53,878 nt of DNA from Bacillota bacterium. GTDB taxonomy: Bacteria > Bacillota > Sulfobacillia > JAJZYS01 > JAJYTV01. Shown piece by piece: positions 8,404 through 16,673 of the stretch (position 1 is the first letter of the stretch; each line of letters opens with the position of its first letter). Made by a program: the position numbers and the translations under genes. The stretch spans positions 1 through 53,878 of the forward strand of contig JAJYSZ010000012.1 of the NCBI GenBank assembly GCA_021793315.1, in the 5' to 3' direction. The notes under the pieces are model-generated. The model was not told the origin of the DNA. It ran no database searches and saw only the letters and a list, made by a program, of their open reading frames with translations.

Positions 8404-9255
8404 TCAGTGGGTGCGCGACGAAAGTTCCTCGACCAGCAGAGTCAGTCGTTCACGATTCATGTCTACGCCCGCCAGCGCAGCCAGCGCCTTCGCCGAATGC
8501 ACCTGCAGCGCCGCCGCCGCCGCCGCTTCGCCGGCGATCGCGACAAAGTTCGGGCGCGCTTTTTCCGCGTCCTTGCGCAGGCGTTTGCCCATAGCCGCCT
8601 CCGTGCCCTGCACGTCCAGCAGGTCGTCCTTGATCTGGAACGCGATGCCGAGTTCCTGCCCGTAGAGCCGAAGCGCCGGTACGACTTCCCCACGCCCCGC
8701 AAGCCACGCGCCGGCCGCCGCGGCGGCTCCGAGCGGATGGCCCGTCTTGGCCGCAGCGACCTTGAGCCAGCGTTCGACGTCGTGCGCCCCCTCGAGGTCC
8801 ATCGCCTGCCCACCGACCATGCCAAGGCCGAATCCGGCGCCTTGGGCCACCTCCACCACCGCGGCAAGCTGCCATGCGGGCAGAAGGCCGGGGACCGGCT
8901 CGGCCAGCAGTTCAAAGGCGAGCGTCAGAAGGCCGTCGCCCGTGAGAATCGCCGTGGCTTCGCCAAACGCCCGATGGACGGTCGGCTTGCCATGCCTCAG
9001 GTCGTCGTTGTCCATCGCGGGAAGATCGTCATGGACCAGCGAGTAGGCGTGGATGCACTCGACCGCCGCCGCTGCGCGGCCGAGCGCCTGCCAGTCGCCG
9101 CCGCAGGCGTCGGCGGCCAAAAGCAGCAGGCCAGGCCTCAGGCGCTTGCCGCCGTCGAGAGCGTAGGAGGCCGGTCTGTCCAGCGTCTCGTCGGTGAGTC
9201 CAAGGTTTCGGATCGTCGATTCCACCATTGGCAGGTAGCGCTCGATGGCCTTCAA
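8404..9255 (-). CDS. ispA: Polyprenyl synthetase (farnesyl/geranylgeranyl diphosphate synthase)
   Basis: This short-chain trans-prenyl diphosphate synthase adds isopentenyl diphosphate to allylic primers. The first aspartate-rich motif is DDLPAMD and the second is DDLLD. GGKRLRPGLLLL and the lysine/threonine region AAAKTGHPL are also typical. I place the start at TTG 9255, which overlaps the xseB stop (TTGA) and gives 283 aa, normal for the family; the upstream open frame belongs to xseB in another phase. Chain length (C15 or C20) cannot be settled from the sequence. It is the last gene of the nusB-folD-xseA-xseB run. Confidence 0.92.
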   Translation of the reverse strand: MKAIERYLPMVESTIRNLGLTDETLDRPASYALDGGKRLRPGLLLLAADACGGDWQALGRAAAAVECIHAYSLVHDDLPAMDNDDLRHGKPTVHRAFGEATAILTGDGLLTLAFELLAEPVPGLLPAWQLAAVVEVAQGAGFGLGMVGGQAMDLEGAHDVERWLKVAAAKTGHPLGAAAAAGAWLAGRGEVVPALRLYGQELGIAFQIKDDLLDVQGTEAAMGKRLRKDAEKARPNFVAIAGEAAAAAALQVHSAKALAALAGVDMNRERLTLLVEELSSRTH

Positions 9256-9476
9256 GGGCGCGGGTCCTCGCTGCCGAGATCCTCGGGCACATCGCCCGTC
9301 GCGTCGCCGAGCAGTTCCTCGATGCGGCCCTCGGCCGCGCCAAGGATCTCCTCGCAGCTGCGGCTCAGCGCCACACCCTCCTCGAACAGCCGAAGCTGGG
9401 CCTCGAGGTCGTCCCCGCCCGCCTCCAGCCTCTGCACGATGGCCTCGAGCCTGCCAACCGCCTCCTCGAACTTCAC
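9252..9476 (-). CDS. xseB: Exodeoxyribonuclease VII small subunit
   Basis: XseB is the small helical subunit that assembles on XseA to form exonuclease VII, a single-strand-specific nuclease. The 74-residue protein starts MKFEEAVGRLEAIVQRLEAG and continues LEAQLRLFEEGVALSRSCEE, the full family consensus. The acidic tail after residue 60 is variable in the family. It overlaps xseA by 4 nt at the start and ispA at the stop. Confidence 0.95.
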   Translation of the reverse strand: MKFEEAVGRLEAIVQRLEAGGDDLEAQLRLFEEGVALSRSCEEILGAAEGRIEELLGDATGDVPEDLGSEDPRP

Positions 9477-10681
9477 CTGACTTCCTCCTCCGTCTCGATC
9501 CTGTCGACCAAAGCCGATGCCTGTCCGTCGGCAAGCTGCACATCGATGCGGTCCCCGGGTCTCAGCTGCCCAGCGGCCGTGATGCCATGGCCGTCCCTCA
9601 TCACCAGGGCGTAGCCGCGCCGCAAGGGGCCTCGCGGATCGAGTCCGCCGAGACGGCCCTGCGCCGCCTGCAGCCGCGCCCTGCGACGCAGGGCGCCGCT
9701 GCGTCCGAGATGCCCCAAAAGCCTCGTCGCCGCCTGCACCTGCTCGCGCCGCCTAAGGAGGATCTCCTGCGGGCGGCGCATCGGCCAGCGCTGCAGGGCC
9801 GCGGCCAGACGGTCCCTGCGGCGCTCCGCCGAACGCCGCAGGCCCTGGCCAAGCCGCTGGCGCAGTTCCCAGAGCCTCAGCGCCAGCTCGCGCTGCACAG
9901 GGACGACGAGCTCCGCGGCTGCGCTCGGCGTCGGCGCGCGCTGGTCGGCCGCAAAGTCGACCAGCGTGATATCGGTCTCGTGCCCGACGGCCGACACGAC
10001 CGGGACTGGGCAGGCGGCGACTGCCCGCACCAGGGCTTCGTCGTTGAAGGCGTCCAGGTCCTCCTGGCTACCGCCGCCGCGCCCGACGATGATCACGTCG
10101 ACGCCAGGGTGCGCCGCGAGGCGGCGCAGGGCCCGCACGACCTCTGCCGCCGCCCCTTGCCCCTGCACGCGCGCGGGGGCGAGCACGAGGTCCTGGCCGG
10201 GATGGCGCCGGCGCGCGATCTGCAGGATGTCGCGCAGCGCGGCGCCCGACGAGGACGTGACGATGCCCACCTTGCGCGGCAGCAGGGGCAGCGCGCGCTT
10301 GCGCTCGGGGCGGAACAGCCCTTCCGCCTCCAGCCGCGCCTTGATCTCCTTGAGTCGCATCAACTGCGCCCCGAGGCCAAGTTGCTCCAGCTCCTCGGCG
10401 TAGATCTGCACCTGCCCCCCAGCCTGGTAGAAGGCGACCTGGCCGGTCACGAGTACCATGTCCCCGTCCTTGGGCGAAAAGGCCACGTTGCGGAAGCGTG
10501 AGCGGAACATCACGCCGCGGATCTGCGCCGACTCGTCCTTCAACGTGAAATAGAAGTGGCCGGACGGATGCGCCTTGACGCTGCCAAGCTCGCCGCGCAC
10601 GCAGACAAGCCGCAGCCTCGGCTCCGCCTCCAGCACACCGCTCAGGACGCGGGCGACATCCCCGACGCTGAGAATCTCCAT
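9473..10681 (-). CDS. xseA: Exodeoxyribonuclease VII large subunit
   Basis: XseA is the catalytic subunit of exonuclease VII, 402 aa. An N-terminal OB fold (residues about 5-100) contains VRGELGSVKAHPSGHFYFTL. The catalytic domain has GAALRDILQIARRRHP, VGRGGGSQEDLDAFNDE and SAVGHETDITLVDFAAD, followed by RAPTPSAAAE, and a helical C-terminus follows. All core motifs are present. The first 40 nt overlap the 3-prime end of the folD-like gene, and the stop overlaps the xseB start. Confidence 0.96.
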   Translation of the reverse strand: MEILSVGDVARVLSGVLEAEPRLRLVCVRGELGSVKAHPSGHFYFTLKDESAQIRGVMFRSRFRNVAFSPKDGDMVLVTGQVAFYQAGGQVQIYAEELEQLGLGAQLMRLKEIKARLEAEGLFRPERKRALPLLPRKVGIVTSSSGAALRDILQIARRRHPGQDLVLAPARVQGQGAAAEVVRALRRLAAHPGVDVIIVGRGGGSQEDLDAFNDEALVRAVAACPVPVVSAVGHETDITLVDFAADQRAPTPSAAAELVVPVQRELALRLWELRQRLGQGLRRSAERRRDRLAAALQRWPMRRPQEILLRRREQVQAATRLLGHLGRSGALRRRARLQAAQGRLGGLDPRGPLRRGYALVMRDGHGITAAGQLRPGDRIDVQLADGQASALVDRIETEEEVR

Positions 10682-11523
10682 CTTGTAGCCTCCACGGCGT
10701 TACGCATCAGCATCGCGAGTGTCAGGGGAACCACGCCCGTCACCACCGGCGCGAGAGAGCCGGCCGACGCCAGCGCCTCGTCGGGTTTCACATCGCCGCA
10801 GAACTGCCCGTCGGCCTGTCCGCCGCCGGCATCGATCACCACGGCGCCCGGCCTGATGTGCCGGGAGTCCATGAAACCCGGCCTGTCGGCCAAGGAGATG
10901 AGGAGATCGGCGCTGCGCGCCGCCGCCGCCAGGTTCTCCGCCCCGGCCCGGATCAGCGTGACGCGGGCCTGCGCCTCCACAAGCAGCATGGCCAGCTGCC
11001 GCTCGGCGGCGCCGCCATGCCCGATCACGACCGTCTCCCGGCCCTCGGGCCCGGCCTCGGCAAGGCGCAGGATCTCCATCACGGCCGCCGGGAGGCAGGG
11101 CCGCAAGCCTTTTTCGCCCAGCAGCAGGCGTCCGGTCTGCACTGGTGTGAGGCCAAGGACGTCCTTGGCCGGGGCAATGGCCCCGAGCACGTCCGCCGCA
11201 TCGAGTTCCTCGGGCAGAGGAAGCTGGACCGCAACGCCGTCGATCTCGGGCGCGTCGTTCAGCCGGCCGATCATCTGCAGAACAGCCTGCAGCGACGATA
11301 GAACTGGCATGCGGTGCAGTTCTGCATGGAACCCCGCGGCCACCGCGGCCCGCTCCTCCTCGCCAGCCCAGAGGACAGCGCGGGGATCATCGCCCGCGAC
11401 GACGATGGCGAGGCCCGGCGGCCTGCCATAGCGGAGTCTCAGGTCCGCGGCCCCGGCGGCAGCCGCCGCCATCAACTCCGCGGCGGCACCTGTGCCGTCA
11501 ATGATCCGGGCCATCGTCCCCAT
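10642..11523 (-). CDS. FolD-like protein with a degenerate active site
   Basis: Fold and position match FolD (5,10-methylene-THF dehydrogenase/cyclohydrolase): 293 aa, start MGTMARIIDG, then VAVQLPLPEELDAADVLGAI, RPCLPAAV, VVIGHGG and a C-terminal Rossmann half. Key residues are lost. Aligned to E. coli FolD, catalytic Tyr50 is Trp52 and catalytic Lys54 is Glu56. The KDVDG motif reads KDVLG, and the PGGVGPMT loop reads VVTGVVPLT. Gln of VQLPLP is kept. The reading frame is intact, in an operon, and has a strong AGGAGG 6 nt before ATG 11523. It is therefore expressed but probably lacks normal cyclohydrolase activity. It overlaps nusB and xseA. Confidence 0.85.
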   Translation of the reverse strand: MGTMARIIDGTGAAAELMAAAAAGAADLRLRYGRPPGLAIVVAGDDPRAVLWAGEEERAAVAAGFHAELHRMPVLSSLQAVLQMIGRLNDAPEIDGVAVQLPLPEELDAADVLGAIAPAKDVLGLTPVQTGRLLLGEKGLRPCLPAAVMEILRLAEAGPEGRETVVIGHGGAAERQLAMLLVEAQARVTLIRAGAENLAAAARSADLLISLADRPGFMDSRHIRPGAVVIDAGGGQADGQFCGDVKPDEALASAGSLAPVVTGVVPLTLAMLMRNAVEATRWRFSASGMSPAS

Positions 11524-11959
11524 CCGTTTCCTCCTGCGCCTGCTCCCGCCGTTCGCTGAGCGGGCGGCCCAGCTCGTCGGCCATCCGCGCAAGAAGCCCG
11601 TTGACGAAGCGCGGCGCCTCCTCCGTCGAGTAGATGCTCGCCATCTCCACGGCTTCGCTGACGATCGCGTTCGAAGGAATCCCCGGCTGCTCCAGCAGTT
11701 CGTAGGCCGCCATGCGCAGAAGGCAGCGGTCCACGGCCGCCAGCCGCGGCAGGGACCAGCCGCGGCAGAACTGCGCGATCAGACCGTCGATACGTTCCTT
11801 CTGCCGCTCGACGCCAAGACAGATCTCCCGCGCGTAATCGGCGAACGCCTGAGGCTCGTCCGAAAGTTCCTGCCGCAAGGCGTCCTCGAGGCTGTGCCGG
11901 CCGACCTCCATCGCGAACAGCACGCGCAGGGCCAGAACCCGGGACTGTCGTCTGGCCAT
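11498..11959 (-). CDS. nusB: Transcription antitermination factor NusB
   Basis: NusB binds boxA RNA with S10 (NusE) in the rRNA antitermination complex. The 153-aa protein begins MARRQSRVLALRVLFAMEVG and contains LAAVDRCLLRMAAYELLEQP and IVSEAVEMASIYSTEEAPRF, followed by VNGLLARMA, the complete family signature. An acidic tail follows. The start overlaps the DUF2273 gene stop (TGATG), and the stop lies 26 nt inside the folD-like gene. Confidence 0.95.
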   Translation of the reverse strand: MARRQSRVLALRVLFAMEVGRHSLEDALRQELSDEPQAFADYAREICLGVERQKERIDGLIAQFCRGWSLPRLAAVDRCLLRMAAYELLEQPGIPSNAIVSEAVEMASIYSTEEAPRFVNGLLARMADELGRPLSERREQAQEETDGDDGPDH

Positions 11960-12183
11960 CAGTCACGCTCCCGTTGGAAGATGTGGTCCAGCAACTCGCC
12001 CCAGTCGCCTGCGTCGATGTCATGGCGCATGCCGACGAACCAGCCCACAAAGCCGGCCAGAAGGACGAACAGCGCGGCGAAGAAGCCGATGCCGACCGAC
12101 AGAAGGGCCCACAGCACACCGAGCGTCGTGCCGACCAGGGCGCCCGGGTGCTCCTGCCACAGCCGCAGCCAGAACTCCTTCAT
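11959..12183 (-). CDS. DUF2273 small membrane protein
   Basis: This 74-residue protein has two hydrophobic segments (residues about 15-33 and 36-52), WLRLWQEHPGALVGTTLGVL at the start, and a short acidic tail. DUF2273 proteins of this size accompany Asp23 and AmaP in many Bacillota. Their role is unknown but presumably membrane-associated with the Asp23 complex. It lies 4 nt after amaP and overlaps nusB. Confidence 0.85.
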   Translation of the reverse strand: MKEFWLRLWQEHPGALVGTTLGVLWALLSVGIGFFAALFVLLAGFVGWFVGMRHDIDAGDWGELLDHIFQRERD

Positions 12184-12187
12184 GATC

Positions 12188-12736
12188 TTACTCCACCCTG
12201 CTGCGCCGGGTCTCGGGACTGATGTGGTTGATCTCGATCCGCACCTGCTTGACCGGCATGCCGATCACGCGTTGCACCTGCGTCCTGATGGCGTCCTGGA
12301 TCGTCGCCGAAAGGTCGGTGACAGGCTCACCCGGACCTACCGTCGCGCGCACGCGGACGGATAGGCCGTCCTCCCAGCGCTCCATGACGGCGCTGGCGTC
12401 CCGGACGCCCGCCACGTTGCGCACGAGCCTTTGCACCATGCCCTCGACGGCCGATACCGAGATACGCACGTCGCCAAGCGCGAGTTCATGCTTGATCGCG
12501 CGCCGGCGCGGCGATCCCGAGATGCCGACGCCCACCAGCCGTACGCTGACGACCACCAGCACGAGACCGATGATCCCGATCTCTATTCTGCCGGGAATGG
12601 TCAGGGCGCTTGTCCGAATGTACTCCAGCGGCGTGCGCCAGCCGAAGGCAAGCAGGATGAGCCCCAGCGAGGCGATGCCGAGGCTGATGGTGTAGATCGC
12701 CAGGATCACGCGGTCGAAATAGCCGACGATTTTCAA
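12188..12736 (-). CDS. amaP: Alkaline shock response membrane anchor protein AmaP
   Basis: AmaP tethers Asp23 to the membrane in staphylococci. This 182-aa protein has two N-terminal membrane helices (residues about 8-30 and 48-70) and an Asp23-like cytoplasmic domain containing ISVSAVEGMVQRLVRNVAGV and a C-terminal VRIEINHISPE. The start is TTG 12736, preceded by a G-rich ribosome site. Neighbours asp23 and DUF2273 support the assignment. The 88 nt between asp23 and amaP contain only a 30-codon frame that I do not call. Confidence 0.88.
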   Translation of the reverse strand: MKIVGYFDRVILAIYTISLGIASLGLILLAFGWRTPLEYIRTSALTIPGRIEIGIIGLVLVVVSVRLVGVGISGSPRRRAIKHELALGDVRISVSAVEGMVQRLVRNVAGVRDASAVMERWEDGLSVRVRATVGPGEPVTDLSATIQDAIRTQVQRVIGMPVKQVRIEINHISPETRRSRVE

Positions 12737-12824
12737 GGCTTACCCCCACCTGCGCGGGGACGTCGCTCCCGCGTACGCAGTTCACCGGTCGACTTGGGCT
12801 GCGCCAAAACGCCTGGCCTTGGCA

Positions 12825-13205
12825 TCACTTGACCCTCAAACCTTCGGGCTCGGCTTCGGGGAAGGCGACGCCTTGGATGTGCACGTTGACCTCGACCACC
12901 TTGAGGCCCGTCATGGACTCCACGGCGGTCTTGACGCGCTCCTGGACGCGCTGGGCGACCTCGGGGATTCGGGCGCCGTAGTCGACCATCACGTAGAGGT
13001 CGATCGCGGCTTCCTTCTCCCCCACCTCCACCTTGACGCCGCGCTGGAGGTGCTTGATGCCGAGCCGCTCGGTGAGTCCGGAGGCGATGCCGCCAGACAT
13101 GCCGGAAATGCCCTCGACCTCACAGGCGGCCATGCCGGCGATGACCGACACGACCTCGTCGGCGATGCGGACGGCACCTGTGTCGTCAGCGACCGCGGAC
13201 ACCAC
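12825..13205 (-). CDS. Asp23/Gls24 family envelope stress response protein
   Basis: This small cytoplasmic Asp23/Gls24 protein contains IADEVVSVIAGMAACEVEGI, then GGIASGLTERLG and a C-terminal VVEVNVHIQGVAF. I start it at GTG 13205, 6 nt after GGAGGAG (126 aa). The longer frame to ATG 13241 is unlikely because a TATAAT box overlaps that codon. It heads the asp23-amaP-DUF2273-nusB run and has its own promoter. The family forms membrane-associated assemblies linked to envelope stress; a direct role here is inferred. Confidence 0.88.
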   Translation of the reverse strand: MVSAVADDTGAVRIADEVVSVIAGMAACEVEGISGMSGGIASGLTERLGIKHLQRGVKVEVGEKEAAIDLYVMVDYGARIPEVAQRVQERVKTAVESMTGLKVVEVNVHIQGVAFPEAEPEGLRVK

Positions 13206-13239
13206 CTCGTGCTCCTCCAAGCGGACGCACCCCCTCGGC

Positions 13240-13245
13240 ATTATA
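13240..13245 (-). promoter_or_regulatory. -10 box of the asp23 operon promoter
   Basis: On the minus strand the sequence GTATAATG contains a consensus TATAAT about 35 nt upstream of the asp23 start. The matching -35 is poor (CATCAG at 17 nt). The box rules out ATG 13241 as the start and gives the Asp23 cluster its own transcription start, separate from accC and the PLP gene. Confidence 0.55.
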
Positions 13246-13416
13246 CTACCTGCCCACCTGCCCTGATGCCAGAAGTCCCCTTGGTTGCGCCAGCTCTCGA
13301 TTGCCGCTCAGGGGCGCGTTCCTCGCAGGCAGGCGGTGGGGTCGGCCTCGCACCCCGGAGGACGGCCCCTCTGGGCCTCGGTCCGCTGCCACCGCGGGGC
13401 GCAGGACATCGGCGTC

Positions 13417-14589
13417 TCAGGCCGACGCAGGGAGCTTGCCGAGGGCCCGGCCGAGGTCGGCGAGCAGGTCCTCGGTCGCCTCGATGCCGACGGAGTAGCG
13501 GATCAGGCCCTCGGGAATGCCGAGAGCGGCGCGCTCCTCCTGCGTAAGCTCCACGTGGCTGGTCGTCCGCGGCGGCCCGGCGACAGTCTCCACCGCGCCA
13601 AGATTGGCCGCCAGATGGGCCAGGCGGAGTTCGGGCAGGAAGCGGCGCACGTCTGCGAACCCGCCGCGCAGCGAGAAGGACAGCACGCCGCCGAAGCCCT
13701 CCATCTGACGTGCCGCGACATCGTGCAGCGGGTGGCTGGGCAGGCCCGGATAGAAGACCTGCTCGACGGCCGGCTGCGTCGCGAGGAACTGCGCAATTTC
13801 GAGCGCGCTGCGATTCTGCTGGCGCACCCGCAGCGCGAGCGTCTTCAGGCCGCGCAGGATCAGGTAGGCGGCTTCTGGATGCAGCGTCGCGCCGTTGATC
13901 TCCCGGAAGTGGTAGGCCGCCCGGACGAGATCCTTCCGCCCGCAGAGGATGCCGCCCAGGGCGTCCGCATGCCCGCCAAGGAATTTCGTCGCGCTGTGCA
14001 CCACGAGGTCCGCGCCCATCGCCAAGGGATGCTGGTTGACCGGCGTGGCGAAGGTGTTGTCCACCACGACGATCGCTCCCTGCCGGTGCCCCGCGGCACT
14101 GAGGCGCTCGAGGTCGAGCACCTTCAGCGTAGGGTTCGTCGGCGTCTCGAGATACAGCAGTTTGCAGCCCTTTGCGAGTTCCGCCTCGATTGCGTCGTGA
14201 TCGCCCGTGTCGCAGAGCGTCACGTCCACCTTGAACTTGGGCAGGAACTCCAGGAAGAGCTTGCTGGTGCCGCCGTAGGTGTCCTTGATCGAGACCACGC
14301 GGTCGCCCGGCGACAGCAGCGCCAGCAGGGTGCCGCTGATCGCCGCCATGCCGGTGGAGAAACTGGTGGCCGCCTCCGCGTCCTCGAGCAGGCGCACCTT
14401 CTCCTCCAGCGCCGCGACGGTCGGATTCGTGTTGCGTCCGTAAATGTGCCCGCTGCGCCGCCCGAGCGCCACCTCGTACCACTCGTCCACGTCCTCGTAG
14501 CCGAACGAGACGCTATGCACCACGGGCACCTGCGTCGCCCGCTCGGCGAGGTAGGTCTCCTCCCCTGCCCAGACCGCCCGCGTATCCAT
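13417..14589 (-). CDS. PLP-dependent transsulfuration-family enzyme (cystathionine gamma-synthase/lyase type)
   Basis: This is a fold-type I Cys/Met metabolism enzyme of about 390 aa. The N-terminus reads MDTRAVWAGEE. YGRNTNPTVAALEEKV is the substrate/phosphate loop, TSFSTGMAAIS follows, and the PLP lysine is in SATKFLGGHADA. The family includes cystathionine gamma-synthase, gamma-lyase, methionine gamma-lyase and O-acyl-homoserine sulfhydrylases; motifs alone do not separate them. I prefer ATG 14589; TTG 14619 with AGGGGG upstream is the alternative. It stands alone between accC and asp23, neighbours with no sulfur role. Confidence 0.85.
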   Translation of the reverse strand: MDTRAVWAGEETYLAERATQVPVVHSVSFGYEDVDEWYEVALGRRSGHIYGRNTNPTVAALEEKVRLLEDAEAATSFSTGMAAISGTLLALLSPGDRVVSIKDTYGGTSKLFLEFLPKFKVDVTLCDTGDHDAIEAELAKGCKLLYLETPTNPTLKVLDLERLSAAGHRQGAIVVVDNTFATPVNQHPLAMGADLVVHSATKFLGGHADALGGILCGRKDLVRAAYHFREINGATLHPEAAYLILRGLKTLALRVRQQNRSALEIAQFLATQPAVEQVFYPGLPSHPLHDVAARQMEGFGGVLSFSLRGGFADVRRFLPELRLAHLAANLGAVETVAGPPRTTSHVELTQEERAALGIPEGLIRYSVGIEATEDLLADLGRALGKLPASA

Positions 14590-14668
14590 CTGGCTCCCGC
14601 GCACGTCCCGCTTGCCCAAGCCCCATTCCCCCTGACCGAACGTCGGAGTCCGAATCCGTGCGACAGCT

Positions 14669-14706
14669 GGCGGGGACCCGCCGCGGCACCGCGGCCGGTC
14701 CCCGCC
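14669..14706 (-). terminator. Possible terminator after accC
   Basis: A perfect 10-bp stem (14669-14678 with 14697-14706), continued inward by further GC pairing, lies between accC and the PLP-enzyme gene. No T tract follows, so factor-independent termination is uncertain. Confidence 0.4.
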
Positions 14707-14734
14707 CTGTCCCCACCTCGCGCCGCCGAAGTTC

Positions 14735-16084
14735 TCAGGCCTTGGCGATCAGGCCCTCCGCCAGGCGACGCTCGAGGAAGTTGATGTCGATGTTGCCCGC
14801 ACAGAACTCGGGGTCGTCCAGGATCGCGAGATGCAGCGGAATCGTCGTCTTGACCCCTTCGACGCGCAGTTCGAGCAGCGCCCGCCGCATGCGCGCGATG
14901 GCCTCGGGGCGCGTCCGGCCCCAGGTCATCAGCTTGCCGATCATCGAATCGTAGTACGACGTGACCTGCGAGCCCGTCTGCACCCCGAAATCGGCGCGCA
15001 CGCCAAAGCCGCCCGGCACGTCGAACTGTTCGATCGTGCCCGGCGAGGGCCTGAAGTCCTGGCCCGGGTCCTCGGCGTTGATCCGGCATTCGATGGCGTG
15101 CCCTTCGGGCTGCATGTAGTCGCTGGGCACGTTGAGGTGCTCGCCCATCGCCACGAGGAGCTGCTCCTTGACGATGTCGATCCCCGTCACCAGTTCGGTG
15201 ACGCCGTGCTCCACCTGGATCCGCGTGTTCATCTCCATGAAGTAGAACTCGCCGCTCTGATCGAGCAGGAACTCGATCGTGCCGGCGTTCTCGTACGAGA
15301 CCGCCAGCGCCGCCTTGCGCGCCGCCTCCTCCATGCGCAGGCGCAGGTCCTCGTCGAGTGCCGTGGACGGCGCCTCCTCGAGCAGCTTCTGGCGCCGGCG
15401 CTGAAGCGAGCTCTCGCGCTCGCCGAGCGCCGCAACCCGGCCATGCCGGTCGGCCACGACCTGGATCTCGATATGGCGCGGATCCACCAGGTACTTCTCG
15501 ATGTAGAGCGATCCGTCGCCAAAGCTGGACTGCGCCTCGCTCGCCGCACGCTCGAGCGCCGTGGCGAGTTCCGAGGGCTCCTGGACGATGCGGATGCCCC
15601 GCCCGCCGCCGCCCGCCGACGCCTTGACCAGGAGCGGGTAGCCGATGCGCGCCGCGACAGCCTGCGCCTCGGCGAGATCCTGCACGACCCCGTCGCTGCC
15701 CGGCACGACGGGCACGGAGGCCTGGCGCATGGTCTCCTTGGCCTGCGCCTTGACGCCCATGCGCTCGATAGCCTCGGGCCGCGGCCCGACGAATTGCACA
15801 CCCCACAGCTGGCACACGGAGGAGAAGGCCGCATTCTCGGCGAGGAATCCATAGCCGGGATGCACCATATCAGCTCCGGATTGGGTCACAACGTTCATGA
15901 TGGAGGGGATGTGCAGGTAGCTGCGCCGCGCGGGCGCAGGGCCGACGGAATACGCTTCGTCGGCGAGCTCCACATGCAGCGCGTGCTCGTCCGCCTCGGA
16001 GTAGATGGCGACGGTCCGCAGCCCGAGCTCGCGACAGGCGCGAATGACCCGGACGGCGATCTCACCGCGGTTGGCAACCAGCAC
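14735..16084 (-). CDS. accC: Acetyl-CoA carboxylase biotin carboxylase subunit
   Basis: AccC carboxylates biotin on the carrier protein with ATP and bicarbonate. The ATP-grasp core has KASAGGGGRGIRIV, ESSLQRRRQKLLEEAPS and FMEMNTRIQVEHGVTE (usual VEHPVTE), then INAEDP. Length is about 450 aa. The start is problematic. The family N-terminus is MIRKVLVANRGE, but the in-frame codon before RKV is ATC (16093), with GGAGGG 7 nt upstream. The only ATG (16100) is out of frame owing to a GGATGGAT repeat. GTG 16084 is the first standard start but lacks a nearby ribosome site. No accB lies between it and spoIIIAH. Confidence 0.93.
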   Translation of the reverse strand: MLVANRGEIAVRVIRACRELGLRTVAIYSEADEHALHVELADEAYSVGPAPARRSYLHIPSIMNVVTQSGADMVHPGYGFLAENAAFSSVCQLWGVQFVGPRPEAIERMGVKAQAKETMRQASVPVVPGSDGVVQDLAEAQAVAARIGYPLLVKASAGGGGRGIRIVQEPSELATALERAASEAQSSFGDGSLYIEKYLVDPRHIEIQVVADRHGRVAALGERESSLQRRRQKLLEEAPSTALDEDLRLRMEEAARKAALAVSYENAGTIEFLLDQSGEFYFMEMNTRIQVEHGVTELVTGIDIVKEQLLVAMGEHLNVPSDYMQPEGHAIECRINAEDPGQDFRPSPGTIEQFDVPGGFGVRADFGVQTGSQVTSYYDSMIGKLMTWGRTRPEAIARMRRALLELRVEGVKTTIPLHLAILDDPEFCAGNIDINFLERRLAEGLIAKA

Positions 16085-16166
16085 CTTACGGATGGATCAT
16101 CCCTCCCTGGTGAAACAGAAGGATGTTCGCCCGTCCGAATGGCGATTCCTCCACGCAGCGTGCGCA

Positions 16167-16673
16167 TCAACCGCCCGGGATGATGCGGATGGCCTGCGGC
16201 GGAAGTCCGGTCACCGTCTCCACCGTCGACGCGATCAGAACCACCTGCCTCAGGGTCAGATGGCCGTTCGCGAGCGTCACCTCGGCCTGACCGGACGAGA
16301 GGACGGTCGCGGCCTGGAAGCCGCGCGACGCGAGTTCGGCGTCGGTCTCCTGCTCCACCCGCATGACGCGCGTCAGATCCGCCGCCTGATCCCCGGCCAC
16401 CTGCCGGGACTGGCTGCTCTGGGCAACCTCGGCAATCTGCGTCAGGTCGGCAAGCGATCGGCTCTGCGTCTGGTCCCGCGACAGGCGCAGGTTGACGACC
16501 GCCGAGAGGTCGACGGTCGGCGGCGTTTGGGCGCGCGTAATGGCCTGCGTCGCCCCAGGCGGCGGCAGCTCCGCCCGCGGATGTTCCCGCCACCAGAGAT
16601 ACACGGCGATCAGCAGCAGGATGCCGAGCAGCAAGGAGAGCCGCCAGGCGCGTTCCCGGTCGAGGCGCGGCAT
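16167..16673 (-). CDS. spoIIIAH: Stage III sporulation protein AH
   Basis: SpoIIIAH is the mother-cell membrane protein that binds forespore SpoIIQ and forms part of the feeding-tube channel. This 168-aa protein starts MPRLDRERAWRLSLLLGILL with one membrane helix (about residues 11-27). A Q/S-rich linker follows, then the YscJ/FliF-like ring-building domain containing AATVLSSGQAEVTLANG and a terminal TGLPPQAIRIIPGG. ATG 16673 overlaps the spoIIIAG stop. It is the last gene of the operon. Confidence 0.92.
   Translation of the reverse strand: MPRLDRERAWRLSLLLGILLLIAVYLWWREHPRAELPPPGATQAITRAQTPPTVDLSAVVNLRLSRDQTQSRSLADLTQIAEVAQSSQSRQVAGDQAADLTRVMRVEQETDAELASRGFQAATVLSSGQAEVTLANGHLTLRQVVLIASTVETVTGLPPQAIRIIPGG

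Noticed and set aside
13241..14482. 413-codon minus-strand frame overlapping the PLP enzyme
   Set aside because: It is out of phase with the motif-bearing PLP-enzyme frame and has Gly/Arg/Ala-rich shadow composition.
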